From assembly GCA_012064415.1 (NCBI GenBank), contig SSNU01000119.1, positions 186,001-250,000 of the forward strand: DNA of 64,000 nucleotides, read 5' to 3'. The notes beneath the pieces were generated by a model. It made no database searches. It saw only the letters and a list, made by a program, of their open reading frames with translations, and was not told the origin of the DNA. The DNA comes from Gyrodactylus bullatarudis. Its lineage: Eukaryota; Platyhelminthes; Monogenea; Gyrodactylidea; Gyrodactylidae. Below, in pieces: positions 45,101 through 57,184 of the stretch (its first letter is position 1; every line of letters begins with the position of its first letter). The position numbers and the translations under genes were made by a program.

Positions 45101-46462
45101 AGCCATTTGAGCTGATAATACGTGATATAAACATCGATTACAACATGTACAAGAGAGTGATAAGGAATCGAACAGATTTCTCTCTGGAAAATAAACAGAA
45201 AATATTCATAGAATTTGATGATATTGTCACAGGCGACTTGCTTGAAACAAAGCCAATCTATCTAATCAGAGATTCGAGTAGAAATCTCCTAATAGGAGAC
45301 TTTGAATTCCATAAAAGTTTGTTCTCTACTTTTAGTTCTAACAAGACCAACAAGGAACTAATGAAAATCAAAAAGATAAATAACTGCTTTGCGATAACAA
45401 AGAAGTTCATTAATCCTTCCTGTTTAGCAACTTATTCGTCTTATTTGGTAATGGATACTAGCCCATGTTGCTGAATTTTGCAAGTTAAAAATGGAGGATT
45501 TAGAAATAATCCAAGTAGGCATCTTTGGTAGACGCATACACTTCGTCCTCTTCCGTACTGTCAGTCACGGTGGGATCCATTTGTAAGCTGTAACATTCAG
45601 CTACATGGGCTAATATCCATTACCAAATAAGACGAACCTGTGGGATATATTACCTAAGCACCTAGAACGAAATATTTCTAATTAACCTAGTATGTAAGTA
45701 TATGTGCTGCGCTATTCATTCTCTGTGTTTCTCTGATAACTTGATATATCTCGAATTTATAGCATTAACAAGTTCTTCTCCTTCTTCTATCAGTTTCAAT
45801 AAGTGAGAATAGGCAGCTAAATAAAATAGATTAACATCTTCAGATTGAAATTTTTCAATTTAATCATGAATTTCTTATTTTTCATCTTGGCATAGTGAAC
45901 TTGCCTATTAAATTTATTAGTTTTCTTCAGAATAAGAGTTTCGCCTTTGAATTTATTTAGCTTTAAAACAGGGAGTGTTGATTAGTTTAGTTTTTTTCTT
46001 GTTGGTCTTTAAAAGGTATAGCTACATTTGAGTAATAGGTCTTGATAGATTATCTGAGATTTAGTCAAGTTAACAATAAGATAAAACTGGGATTCTGACT
46101 CATCTTTTCAAAAGAGTTCATTTTCAACCATGGTGATGGTCCAGTGAATCAGCCGAATCTTACACGATCCGATAGAAAAATAAAACTTCAATTCATCCTC
46201 GAGCCCAATGAAGCTGTTGACGACGATGAGAATTATGAATGCTTTGAATTTGGCACATGTGAAATAAATCTAGAGAGTGTACCCGTGGATGGAGAGGTTC
46301 CAAGTAAGTCTTTTTTCCATTAATGTACTAAATAAATTTGCACCTTGACGATTTGTCTTTGCAGTTTGTCTGGAGTTGGACTCATCCGAAGTGATTGGCA
46401 CAATCAAGGTCATTACAAAGAATACCAATGAGCTCTTGACACTGATTAAAAAGGGTGTTTAA
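42158..46462 (+). CDS. RPGRIP1L: RPGRIP1/RPGRIP1L ciliary transition-zone protein
   Basis: Eleven coding exons: 42158-42285, 42313-42549, 42583-43381, 43421-43510, 43546-43764, 43803-44287, 44447-44684, 44755-44850, 44905-45316, 46115-46303 and 46365-46462. Phases join to 996 residues. The family organises the ciliary transition zone and binds nephrocystin-4 and RPGR. Seen: an N-terminal TRDQLENFYEQQL block and long coiled coil to about residue 400. The signature LEKTRDILASQYKVNQDLR leads into a first C2 domain, a second C2 (KIILTVEKCLNLP...) and a carboxyl C2-like RPGR-interacting domain (FELIIRDINI ... TCEINL). It is shorter than human (about 1315) because of a reduced coiled coil and linkers. 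Six introns are 27-39 nt. Intron 9 (798 nt) carries a hammerhead-family element. The exon 9 donor (45317) was chosen because it joins the conserved C2 strand; the frame otherwise runs into repeat sequence. Confidence 0.86.
45428..45689 (-). mobile_element. Inverted-repeat element with decayed hammerhead, copy A
   Basis: Lies in RPGRIP1L intron 9. Arms with the shared blocks TTTGGTAATGGATA (left) and CATTACCAAATAAGACG (right), ending CCTAGAACGAAATATTTCT. The ribozyme position (minus, 45564-45528) keeps CTGAC, GGACGAA and GCGTCTACC, but the core CTGANGA and GAAAC are mutated, so it should not cleave. Confidence 0.7.
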
Positions 46463-47261
46463 TCCTCTCCCTTAGATATATGCTATTGTTTATTTTATTT
46501 GCAATGCAATTTCGAATTTTACTGATTCATAATTCAAATAAACTACTGTATTATTATAAAAATTAACCATCTCTCTTAAACCCATCACTTAAGCCTTAAG
46601 GGATTTACGTTATCAACTTGATTTTTATTTCATCCTATTTATCTTGAACACAAAAGTGTCTATACAATTTGAGAAATTTTCGATCTGAGGAATGAATTGT
46701 AGTAAAGAGTTTTTGAAATATGGTTTAACGAATTTCATAGAGAGAATAAAGAAATTAGAGGTAAATTCATCCATTTACATAGTCATACATAGAGTTTGGC
46801 ACCAGTTTCAGTTTTCTTTTCGACACAAAATTCGTTGATTCCAGTTTAAAGTTGCATTTTTTGTCACGAATTTCTTGTAGACTACAAGGTCATCAAATGC
46901 ATAAACAGTATTATGCTTAAAACTACAGTAGCATTAGTCGGTAAGAAATCTTTAAATAAAGAGAGAGAATACGGTTAATAAAATAAATTTTATTTTCTAA
47001 TACAGGGGTATAACAATTTGAAAAATCAGAAAAAATCAAAAAATATTTTACAGTCAAAAGTTATTTTGAAATACACTGGACAATCTCACACACTTTCAAT
47101 TCAGGGTTTGTTTAAATGAAAAAAAATTCCATTTTGTTCAAGAGTAGACTGACTCTCGGATCATTTGAATCCATCTGAAAAGAAGAAAGACAAATTAAGA
47201 TCATCAATCCTTCTTCCTAATACAGTATCCTCTGAGATGTATGTGTCACAGTGATTCTGGA

Positions 47262-47870
47262 AACTTATGTGAGTCCGCAGACTCTCAGGAAATCTGAAAG
47301 CTAATTATAATTATTCATTTGAAAACTTAAAATTTCAGATTTTAACTCATGTAGAATGTATTTCAATGTATTTTTTGCGATAACATTTATCTATTTGAAA
47401 AGCTGTTTTGACATCAAGAATAGCGTAAGACGCTCTTATTTAAAATCCCCATTGATTCGTCACACTGCTGTCACATCATATGAAGACCCCGCTAGAGGAC
47501 CGCTTTATATATTTGAGCTAAATCAAATAGACCGAATAGCCTTAAGTAATACTCAGAAACTTTCTTTTCAACTATTTTTAAACTAATTCTGAAAATACTT
47601 GTGCATTCGCCTAAATACCATAAGATGAAGAACGGCTCTCTAGTCCTGACCAAGATCAGTGGATTTTGTTCATATCAATGAAAATTAAGGACTTAAAAAT
47701 CCGGAAATTTTTATACAGAAGTTAAAATTATTGATAGGATCATAGAATTATGATCAACTCGAAACTTTCATAATTATGGGAAAAAAGGCAAGATATTTTC
47801 TTGCAATGTTATAAATGAATAATTATAAGTAGTTTTCCGATTTCCTGAGAGTCTGCAGACACACTGATTG
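47262..47870. repeat. Inverted repeat pair, 60-bp arms
   Basis: About 47262-47324 (including CAGACTCTCAGGAAATC) is matched in inverse at about 47812-47870, with a 490-bp interior. Further pieces of related sequence (CAGATTCAC, GGAAATCTGAA) continue to about 48000. Looks like a non-autonomous element. Confidence 0.6.
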
Positions 47871-48082
47871 TTGCCCAGGGATTCTGCAGAATTCCTAAAG
47901 TTTTCAGATTCACTGTAACTGTAAATAGATAATCAGGAAATCTGAATACCGACTTTCCAGATTCCCTGGTTCACTAGGAAGTCACTGTAACATATGCATA
48001 TTGAATAAAAAGAGCTGTTTAGTAAAAGAATTTGTTTACAGATTCTGATAGAATAACTTTGGTTTGGTTTGTTTAAGATTTA

Positions 48083-48150
48083 TTGGTTTGCATCTTTTAA
48101 TAAGCACTTGAGTCTTTTAACCACTTGGCCGTGCCCAGCCCCTCTAGAGT
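48083..48150 (-). repeat. tRNA-Leu/Ser-like segment (SINE head or tRNA relic)
   Basis: On the minus strand an A-box-like GGCCAAGTGGTTAA (around 48130-48117) is followed by AAGACTCAAG, closely matching the D-arm and anticodon-arm start of tRNA-Leu. A poor B-box (GATGCAAACC, 48094-48085) follows. It does not fold as a full tRNA, and an A-rich stretch follows. Confidence 0.35.
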
Positions 48151-48192
48151 AGCTAAAAAGAAACACTAAAAACTGTACATCATTTCTTACAC

Positions 48193-51100
48193 TTACAAGT
48201 CTCTCATAGATTGTGAGCTTGCCTCAAAGTAGTAGGCAATTGTCTCAGACTTTGGTGGCATGATCAAGAAGCAATGGTTATTTCGAAGTACTGACAAAAA
48301 CTGTCTACTAACCGGTGTTAGAGAGCTCAACGATTGACTTGTACTACTGTTGCTCTGCTGGCTTATTGGATTCTCGTAAATGTGACTCTCAAAAGCGCCT
48401 CCTTCCTGTTCACTCTGGCTACGACGATGTTGGTCCAAAGCTATCGTCAGATTATTCGGATCACGAGTGGACTTGTACAAACTATTAAAGGTGTCTTTTT
48501 TCATCAGGGTTAAGCTCTGGTCGAAGGAATTATTTCTCGTGTCTTTGACTTTGATGCGTTCCTGTTTCTTTGGAACCAGATAGAAAATCCTCACACCCAT
48601 TAGGACCAGGCTGTCTTTGGCCTTGGAGTCAGCACTCCCAGCAAACATTTGCATAGCTGAATCCCGATGTAGGGCACAGTAGCATCTCTGCAAGCTGAGT
48701 ATTTCAGTTTGCATCTTTGGTTTTGGGAAATAGGCGACTAGAGAAAGGTTCTCTCCAGCCTCGTGACTCTTGTGTTCAATCTGATCATATTCATGGATAT
48801 CTTCACTCGTTCGGTTAACTGTCATATGCTTACACTCCCATTGTCTATTCCGGCATTTGGCCACCTTGAGGTAACCTGTCTTTAACGGCTTCATCAAGTC
48901 ATTCTAAACAAGTCAAAAAATTGTAATGAAACTGTATTCTCTCGTTGAATCTGAATGTTTATGATTCTTTTTTTCATCAAGCTCTTGAAAACTTTCTAAA
49001 GAATTTTTCAAATTGCTTTCACCGATATAGAAAAAATTAAAATTTGGATGATCCGAAGTCAGTTCGAGTTTACGGTTCTTTCAAAAATTGAATAGTGATA
49101 ATTGGTTCACTTTCAACTAAATGTTTAAAATAGGAAAAAATCGCGCCAACTCGAAATTTAAAGAAATTTTCCAAATTTTTTCTTTAATCAGTTTCCAAAA
49201 ATCTCCAGAAAATTTCCAGACTTTTGTAGAAATCATAAATTGCCAAATTCATTGAGAGAATAACTGTAGTTTGCATGAGGTGGCTAAGAATACTTTCTTC
49301 TCTAATAAAAATGAGAAAAATGAATCACCAGTTGTACTTCTTTTTGTTTAGAATTACACTTGCAAATCTTTCGATAACAGTACAAAAGGAGAGGGTATTA
49401 GTCAAATTAGCTGTACACACTTCACACATGTGTTTATCAAATACTCACTTCCATCTTGAGTTACATGCATTGTATAGAATCATGAGTTAGAAGGATTGAA
49501 AAATATACTCTTGAAAATTAAAGTACTGAGTTCAATTATTTAGAATTATGTCGTTCTAGGTGCTTAGGTAATATATCCCACAGGTTCGTCTTACATTTGG
49601 TAATGGATATTAGCCCATGAATCCCACTGAGTGGACGAAACGCACGTATGCGTCTACCAAAGATATATTGTTACATTGGGATCCATTTGTAAGCTGAAAC
49701 GTTCTGTGACATAAGCTTAATAAGACGAACCGCTGGAATACACATTTTGTTCTATTTCATGATTTAAATTTTAAAATATAGAAGTTCAACTCACAATGTC
49801 TGACCTACGACCGATTCTTTCGATCCATTTGGCCGAATTCGGCTTAGCTTTGGGGTTCTTGGTGTAGTAGCATATTCCACACACTCGGACATTATTGCCG
49901 ATATTCTTGAGGTCCATAGTGAAAGCACTACAGGCACTGCAGAATATCTGCATGAATAAAAATGGGGGGGATAATTTAAGGGTTGTAAAGTAGGGTAGTA
50001 ATGAGAAATACTCACGAATCCACATGCTCGACAATGGTGTTTACGCCGAATAGGAGTAAAGGGCTTGTAGCAACACGTGCACATTGTCGAGTGCTCGTCC
50101 TTAATCCAAGAAGCTGCAATCATCTATAAAAGTGCTTGATCAAAGTCAACATAAAGACCTACATGAAAAATCTTTGTTACCTACATCTTGACAGGTTGTA
50201 GATACAATCTAAAGCTAGAATTTACATAAAAAATGAAAATTTGATAGTTTCACAAGAATATTTTTTGAATTTCATAATGAAATCAGTCCATGAGTTGTTA
50301 GAAGTGAAGAAATTTCAATTCCAGCGTGGGATCTCAAAATTTTTATTGACATTATAGACAACTAAAGTGATTTAAAATCGACAAAGAATTCGTCGTCTAA
50401 TGATGATCCGACATTTCACCATCGAGTTGCTATAAATCGTCGAAACCAAAAAAAAGTTTGAGCTTGATTTTGGCCAGGTGGAATTTTTTTCGGAATTTTT
50501 CTTCATTTCATGAGTTGGTTTCTTCGTGGAATTCAAAAAACCAACTAGTTTTGCTGTGGAAAATATTTTTGTAAAATTAGTAAATTCTCATCTCATGTCA
50601 AAGCTAATAAGAAACGTCTGAAAATAGGGTTAATGAATCAAAAAGAATATCCCTATAATCATTATTTGAGTGACTTTCACTCTAAATTTGTTAATAAATC
50701 AATATAACTTTAATTTTTCGTTCCACAAATGAACCTTTCAGTATTGGAATATACAATGTAGAAATGAATTGATGCAAAGAAATCTATAAAATATTACATG
50801 TGTCGAATGAATAATGTGTATTAATTTAAGACGATACAATTTCATTACGTGCTTGTTGTCTGTTGTCTAAATTTTGTTCGTTTCTTTTTTTCATTTAATT
50901 TCAATTGTTGTCAATAATAATAATTTCAATTAACTATAGATATACACATGCATGTTATTTCTAAACATTTCCAAAATTACATGAGTTATTTTACTATTAT
51001 TATAGAAATTGAAATTATTTTTAGTTTTACGTATTAAATACAATGTATTTTTACAGGGTTTAGTCTATCTTAAAATTTATTTGTAGTAGTCTTTTGATAA

Positions 51101-53095
51101 TCACCATTGGTTTTTCAAAAGATTCTCCGGTCTCTTAGCAGCTGAATAAAAGGGTTTCCCTTGACCATTTACACTCAATTTTTAACGAATTTTTATGTCT
51201 GTCTAAACCCCTTTACTGATATAGAAACGATTCTCAAATAAAATATGATATTAGAACCCCTAGAGAAGATGATATTGATTTTAATGGGGGGTTAATGACT
51301 CACGTACATCAGAGATTTGCTGGCTAGCTGAGTTCGTGTTACTTTGATAGGTATCTTTTCGTTTACGCTCAGCATTTATTGCCTCTTCAATGTGACTCCA
51401 CCAATCGTTGAGTTCGCCCTCAGATCTATTGAAAAATTAATGCTCAGCTTACTGAAAGGCAATCTCCAGGGTTGTCTCAATTGACTTGATCCTGAAACAG
51501 TGGTCGAATGGGATTTCGTCATCCTCATCTATCGATATTAGCTCAGCGTTGACGAGGGTTAGCTCCACCTTGACATTGTAAGATCCTGTAACATTTTGGG
51601 GTTCCGTTATAACTAGATAATCTGAAAACTTGATCAAGAGTTAGTTTTATCACCTCGATATAATCTGATAACTAATCATAAAAGGTACAAACTCACTAGG
51701 AAAAGATGACGATCGAGGGATTTCTTCTCCAACGATCTTCTCGGAATCTTTTTAGCCGGCCCTGATTTTATGAAAATTGTATAGTGTTCACACTTGTTCT
51801 TGCGCCCTTCCAGCTTTTGACTGACCAGGTTTGCTTCCCGTGTCGCTTTCTATTCATATTTACATTTGTGAAAATAGAATGTGAATATCAAATAAAGAGA
51901 CAAGATTCCTAAAAGCACCTTCCTAAACAAACAAGAAGGATAACTCAGGGTTGCACTATTAATGCTCAATGTCAATTTGATTTAGTTATGAACAGAGACA
52001 GATAGAGAGTTTAAAATATTTCAACCAGCATCGTGCAACAACAATTATTTATCGATAGAGTTGTAGAATTATCGATTCCTGTTTTTCAAAAAAATCAAAT
52101 TTGATTCACAAAGTTTTTCAAGAATCACTTGTAAGACAAAAAATGTAGCATGAATAAATGCAAGGAGAGACCTACATCTCTGATAATTCCAGCCTCCACT
52201 TCCTTCAAGAGGTTATCAAAGTTGTCTGAGGCAGCTAGACACAAAGAAAAGTGATAATGAATTCAGTCATACTCTGGGCAATTTTTTTGTTGGGATCTTC
52301 CGGTGGTGTATTCTTGATAATGTCCTTTAGCAAGAGTTTATATCTTGTCAGACGAGACTGAATTTGAAGGAACATTCCGGGTAAGTCTTGAGCCTTTTGG
52401 TTCTCGAAAATGCTCTGATCTGTGTTGTGTTTGCAGATGACCTGAAAGTCCTTCTCTGAGACATAAATTGTGGCCAGGGAGTTGGCGTTGTTTTCGTATT
52501 TTGTTAAAAATTCCTTATACATTCTGAGATAGGCAATAATTTCCTTTTCCATGAAAATTGATGGAAAATCCAACAAGGCTTCATCCCGGTTTAGCTTCGA
52601 GAGTTTCTCACTAATCAGAATATGCAGCTGGTAAAGGGACGGAATGTCTTTGAGAATTTTACAAATTTCCACTTTTCTCGGAAGATTTGAGCGCTCAACA
52701 TCTGTGAAAATATTCTTAATTTATACATTTAAAGTTACATTTAGAATTCTGAGAATTTCCGTATATCTCAATTCAGTTTGGTAGAGCTCTTCACAGTTCT
52801 TGATAAGAGTCAATTTTTTCTTAGAGTAGTCGATTGGCTTGGGTTTTTCCAGGACTGGTGGTGGCGTATTTAGTCGAACAGCCAAGTTTTCTTTAATCTG
52901 ATTAACTTTACCTTTGGTTATGATGGCAGTATCATAGTCGCTCTTATCGCTTTGAATACTTTCTTGCTCATTGAGCTTTTTCAGAATTTCTGAAATCTTA
53001 TTATTTGATGAAACAGAGATTGTATCATTTTCAGGATAAATATTAGCAGTTAATAGTTCCATTTTTATTTGATAGTCGTCGAAATCTGCCTCCAT
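48193..53095 (-). CDS. FGD: FGD-family Rho GEF (DH-PH-FYVE-PH)
   Basis: Exons: 53095-52727, 52693-52273, 52234-52176, 51849-51697, 51628-51453, 51425-51308, 50123-50016, 49947-49795 and 48903-48193, about 755 residues. The family activates Cdc42 and is recruited by membrane phosphoinositides. Seen: a DH domain from about residue 103 (CEELYQTELRYTEILRIL ... YKLLLKDIIKN) and a first PH (about 285-425; HLFLFSDYLVITE, ELNDWWSHIEEAI). The FYVE finger starts at about 433, with ligand motifs WIKDEHS, RRKHHCRACGF and RVCGICY. The second PH is long (about 485-750; GYLKVAKCRNRQWECKHM). The exon 1 donor / exon 2 acceptor choice (33-nt intron) is the least certain. The end is also uncertain: a GTAAGT donor at the TAA (48193) could splice onward into the tRNA-like segment. 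Divergent from the HAD-like gene, 112 bp away. Confidence 0.9.
49548..49740 (+). mobile_element. Inverted-repeat element with decayed hammerhead, copy B
   Basis: Inside the FGD-gene intron between exons 8 and 9. Same end block as copies A and C (GTCGTTCTAGG at 49548) and the same TTTGGTAATGGATATTAG arm. The ribozyme position is on the plus strand (49613-49658): ATGA, a shrunken stem II and GGACGAAACGCACGTATGCGTCTACC-type sequence. The core CTGATGA reads CCCATGA, so activity is unlikely. Confidence 0.7.
50124..51307 (-). other. FGD-gene intron 6 (1184 nt)
   Basis: Separates the first PH from the FYVE exon. Contains diverged sequence related to the foldback family (about 50430-50610) and no coding frame. 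Confidence 0.5.
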
Positions 53096-53207
53096 CTTCG
53101 AAACGATTATTGGAAAATATTTTGTATTATTGCAAAATCTTTCATTTAAAAATCTCTTGATGAAAGAAGACTTCGCCTCAAGTCAATGTAAACGTGGTAA
53201 TTTGAAA

Positions 53208-54422
53208 ATGAAGCTAATTTTACATTTTGACGGGAGGAACACGATATTCGTTGCGGATAAACACTCACGACTTAATCCTTCGCAAGGTCTTAACACTTAT
53301 ATATCTGGATTGGTTTGGGGTAATATTTCACAAAATTATATTTTATAAAGGTAATTATGATGAGAATGAAGAAATTTCTTGTAAAGAATATACTCTAGAC
53401 TCGAACGGTAAACTAACCTATTTTATAAATATTTAGCTGATCAAAGAACAGTGAAATGTAATCATTATCCAGGTGAAATTGTTTGCGAAGAGGTAAAATT
53501 TCCGAAAATAGATTTACCTATATCATGGAAAACTCATCCGTTTTCTCCATGTCTGAAACCTCCGGATGACTCCAAATGTAGCATATACAGCCTTTTCGAA
53601 AAGAAAATAGTGAAGAAACCCTCAGATAGAGGCATTCTACGCCAGAGTCTTGGTGAGTTCACCTCAACAAATGTGGGTACTTCGTTTAGAGACCTGTTTG
53701 CGAATCACTTAGAATTGCTTAAATGGCCTGATGAATGTCAGCCAGTGGAAGAGCTAACTATTCAAAGTAGCAACTCAAACTTTCATTATATCATCCCAGC
53801 ATTCTTCAAGACTTTAGTCTGGCTTGAAGAGCATCATAAAGGAAATTATCTAGTTATTATTCGGACACATGGTCAAGAGTTGGAAAACATTTTCAATGCC
53901 ATTGGCCAATTTTTAGATTTGAAGCATCCCCTCTTCCAACAGGACTGCATCAGGAAAATACGATTGAATAGTGAAATAATGAAAATTGTCAGGGAAAATG
54001 ATGATAATTTTTTCCTAACCAACTTGATGGGGGAGCTGATTTGCCAAAAGGGCTGTAATATTTATCAGTGTTTCAATACTCTCACCGGAATTATCGGTGT
54101 AATCGATGACTTTAGCTATTGGCAAGAGAATAATTTCAGCTATACTGGAGGAAAACCCATTTTCTTCGAAGAAAATCAGAAAATTAGATCAGTTCAACAT
54201 ATCATTTTCGATGATAACATCAGATTTGAGAGAAACAACCAGAAGAACGTCATTCAACTCATCATTCTGGTAGAAGGAAAAGAGGAAAAATGTCTAGACT
54301 TTGAGAAAATGAAGGAGTACGAGAATAAACTCTTTGTGCAAGCTGACCTCTTGAACGCGATTCGCGAGCAGGATTATTTCATACACAAGATTGAAGAGGT
54401 CGTAGCCAATAACCAAGATTAG
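53208..54422 (+). CDS. HAD-like conserved protein of unknown function
   Basis: Exons are 53208-53319, 53351-53407 and 53437-54422 (introns 31 and 29 nt), giving 384 residues. The N-terminus KLILHFDGRNTIFVAD resembles the first motif (hydrophobic strand then D-x-x-x-T) of haloacid dehalogenase-like phosphatases. It runs into GLNTYISGLVWG, a pattern I associate with an uncharacterised HAD-like family of protists and invertebrates. Later segments YLVIIRTHGQELENIF and GIIGVIDDFSYW...HIIFDDNIRF could be motif II (normally S/T) and the acidic motif IV. The first Asp is present, but the second Asp of the classic DxD is Arg/Asn, so phosphatase activity is doubtful. No signal peptide or membrane segment. 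Start at 53208 is chosen because it sits directly before motif I; an upstream in-frame ATG is possible. Divergent from the FGD gene. Confidence 0.62.
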
Positions 54423-54638
54423 ATGGTTCATGATGAAATTATTTCATCATCCGACAAAACTAGAGATATCAAAATATTTATAGAGATTAGAAGCGAGTTG
54501 AAGCATGAATAATAAATAACAAATTATATTCTGTTATGTTTTGATGATACACTTAATTTTTATACAAATTAAGAAAACAGGTATTAATTTTCATGACCTA
54601 CATTTAGATAATGAATGAATATCTCACATTCTGTTACA

Positions 54639-55170
54639 TTACATCAACTTTAATTTTGAGGTTAAAACATCGATATCGCTAGTTTTAGCCGGGCCAATAC
54701 CAAGAACTGTAGCGGAGCCGGAAGGAATTTGTGTCCTACCAGCATCAAGGACCAGGTAGTTGTTGAGACCATGCTTCTTAGCTAAATCCTGGAGTTGCAA
54801 AAGTTCTGAGAGTTCTTGAACCTTTAAGACGACTTTGGGTTGGCCATTTCTTTCCCATTGTTTAACGATATTCGATATATTCTTGTTAGCCTTTTTGTAA
54901 CAGCCAAGAGTGGCATGAGAACACTAGAGGATAAGGAGGAAAATTATTTACTTGTGCAGCAATTTTACCCTTGCCCATCTGGAGATCGTTTCGAACTACA
55001 AGGACAAGTTTAGTGTCAGCATTGCCAATATCTGAAATCATTGCAGGAATTTTAGAGATTTGCTTCTTGGAAGACATCCAGAAGGTGAAGCATCCAACAA
55101 TCACGCCCATTGTAAAAGATAGAGCCTTTCCATTGTCATAAAGTTCTTGAATTAAAGAAATAATAGTCAT
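54639..55170 (-). CDS. PTRH2: Peptidyl-tRNA hydrolase 2 (Bit1)
   Basis: Two exons, 55170-54952 and 54923-54639 (28-nt intron), 167 residues. Archaeal/eukaryotic-type hydrolase that releases peptidyl groups from stalled tRNA; in animals it is anchored in the outer mitochondrial membrane and has a pro-apoptotic role. Seen: an N-terminal hydrophobic helix (ALSFTMGVIVGCFTFWM, residues about 16-33), then the catalytic block KLVLVVRNDLQMGKGKIAAQ followed by CSHATLGCY. Further family blocks are NGQPKVVLKVQ, LVLDAGRTQIPSGS and the closing VLGIGPA. Length and order match the family. Convergent with the HAD-like gene (217 bp between stops). Confidence 0.94.
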
Positions 55171-55531
55171 TTTGTATGAAAATTTTGTATTTGTCAACTG
55201 CTAAAACAAAAACTATCATTGATAGGAGTTGGAATTAATTTTCTTCGTGATAATAAGCGTTCATGATTTTTTTATTTTTCGATTTCAAATCAATGAATTT
55301 TATCAGTTTAATATTTCAACTTGAAACTGTTTTTAGCTATAGTTGATAAATTTTCATCGAAAATATTTCAACTTAATGTCCATTAGAAGTGTATTTTCAT
55401 CGAAATATTTTGTTATTTTCTTTTTCGAAAAAATACTAATCTCAACGATTTCATTGGTCAATATCAAACAAATATAATCAGCATGAGTGTAATTCTGATT
55501 GCATTTGACTTTCTCTCAATCTACTTGAATC
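55171..55531. promoter_or_regulatory. Divergent interval, PTRH2/secreted peptide 1
   Basis: 361 bp, very AT-rich, with TTTTCATCGAAAATATTTCAACTT-like direct repeats (blocks TTTTCATCGAAA at about 55357 and 55394). No defined promoter element. Confidence 0.35.
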
Positions 55532-56120
55532 ATGATCAAGTTTGTTGATTCCTCTAATAACTCTCATAGTTTCAACAAAAGTTTAATTTTAATCACATTG
55601 ATGGTTCTATCTATGGCTGTGGAAAAATCTCTCGGTGTGCAAGTGGTTTTTTCAAACGGTGAACATCGCGAGATAACTCCAACATTTTTCAATGTAAGTC
55701 TTTAGTAATTCCCCATTCTCCTACACTTATAGTTTCAATTTTCAGTCAATTTAGAGCAGTTTCCATTTAGCTAAGTTTAACCATTTCATTCTTTTAATGT
55801 TCCAAATTTTGTCTTTAGCTTGCATTTTGCCCCGGAACTTTTTATATTTTTCAACTAACCTACTCCGTCATTATGCTCTCATGATTTATTCAAGTTTTTT
55901 TGATCAAAATTCTACTAGACCCAAAAACCTACACAATCAATAATTAAGATATAAATTTTCAATAAAATGAATGCAAGTTTCCCAGTAATTTATTTCATAT
56001 TTCTCTGTATTTAGTGTCCAGATCTACCGAGTGAGTCTAGAATAGATTCAAGCTGATCCCTTTTCAAACAATACATGATTTTTCTTTTCAGATTCCTTCG
56101 TACGTCTCATATTTGGATGA
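55532..56120 (+). CDS. Putative small secreted peptide 1
   Basis: Predicted exons are 55532-55693, 56015-56030 and 56092-56120, giving 68 residues. A hydrophobic segment (SLILITLMVLSMAV) fits a signal peptide after a short polar lead. The mature part reads NGEHREITPTFFN, then CPDLPN and a carboxyl end FVRLIFG. The terminal Gly could allow alpha-amidation if this is a neuropeptide-like product. The exon plan (phase-0 junction after Asn, next codon Cys, a 16-22 nt middle exon) matches the gene at 58679, which supports both models. No family recognised; exon 3 is the least certain. Confidence 0.45.
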
Positions 56121-57184
56121 AGCACACTGTAAAAGAATTAAAAACTTTTCAAAAATTCAGTCTTTTTTCCTGGAAAATAATAATAAAGAAATTTTCAAAT
56201 AACCTTTCCTTCATTTCCACATCTATTTGTACTAGGGTAAGATACAGATTTTTAAATTTTCGAGTTTATGCTTTCAATCGATAGAAAATAAGATTCCTAT
56301 TTAAACCTTGAGTTTTATCTTTTATTCTAAAATATATCCATAGTTTTTCGCCACCATTTTCAATGAATTTTACTACGGGAAATGGTAAACCTTAAATTTT
56401 ACGCTATAATCAATATTACGCCAAATTAATATTAAATATTTACTCAGAATATACCCCTGAAAAAATTCAATTAATTTAAATTTGGGAAAAATTAACGATT
56501 TTAAGATAAATGGGATTTTTGCATATCAAAAGTTTTTAAATTCACTTTTGAAAACATCTTATCGAAAAGAGTTTGGGGAAAAATATTTGTCTTTCTCTAT
56601 ATAAATATAAATACAGGTCATCATTCTAGCTTTTCACGAAAATTTTCAGATTTCTCTATAATACTTATTCGATACTTTTAGCCCCATAACATATTTTATC
56701 TGAGTTCATTATCTTAATGAAGCTTTATTGTCAGTGAAATATGTTGTGACGAAAGTTGGAAGAACATTCGTAGGGGTTAATATTCCTTTCTGTCGCTGGG
56801 ATCTTGGATCTGGGCTGCATTAGAACACTAAATCACAATCAATTTCTCGTCTGGTTGGAACAGTTATCAAGTTTCTATGACTAATCTTTTGAAATAAGTA
56901 CGACAGAAACTTTAGTATCTTGAGGACAAAAGAATGATATGATATTTAGGATATCTATTTGAAATTCTTTCGATGAACCTAAAATCAACCTGTGACAGTC
57001 ACATCTAATTCCGAATCTGATTTCCTCATTGAATTCCAACTTCGTGGGAACCCAGAAATATTCGAAATCTGAAGAACCCTAATGCAGTGGCCATCTTTTT
57101 CGTTCACACTTTAGATTCAAGGCAGAAATCAACTCCAAATTCTTAATTGATTTCACAACATATTCTATCATTTTCTGGTTCTTT

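Larger units (their letters stand above)
46463..48192. other. Convergent intergenic region with a palindromic element
   Basis: Between RPGRIP1L and the FGD gene. Holds an inverted pair at 47262-47324/47812-47870 and a tRNA-like segment at 48083-48150. The frame 47356-47586 lies between the arms and has no recognised product. Confidence 0.5.

Noticed and set aside
45317..45474. RPGRIP1L reading frame continuing to a stop at 45474
   Set aside because: The extension enters the repeat element, while splicing at 45317 to 46115 joins conserved C2-domain strands in phase.
47356..47586. 76-codon plus frame between inverted repeat arms
   Set aside because: No recognisable transposase or host motif; likely chance within a non-autonomous element.
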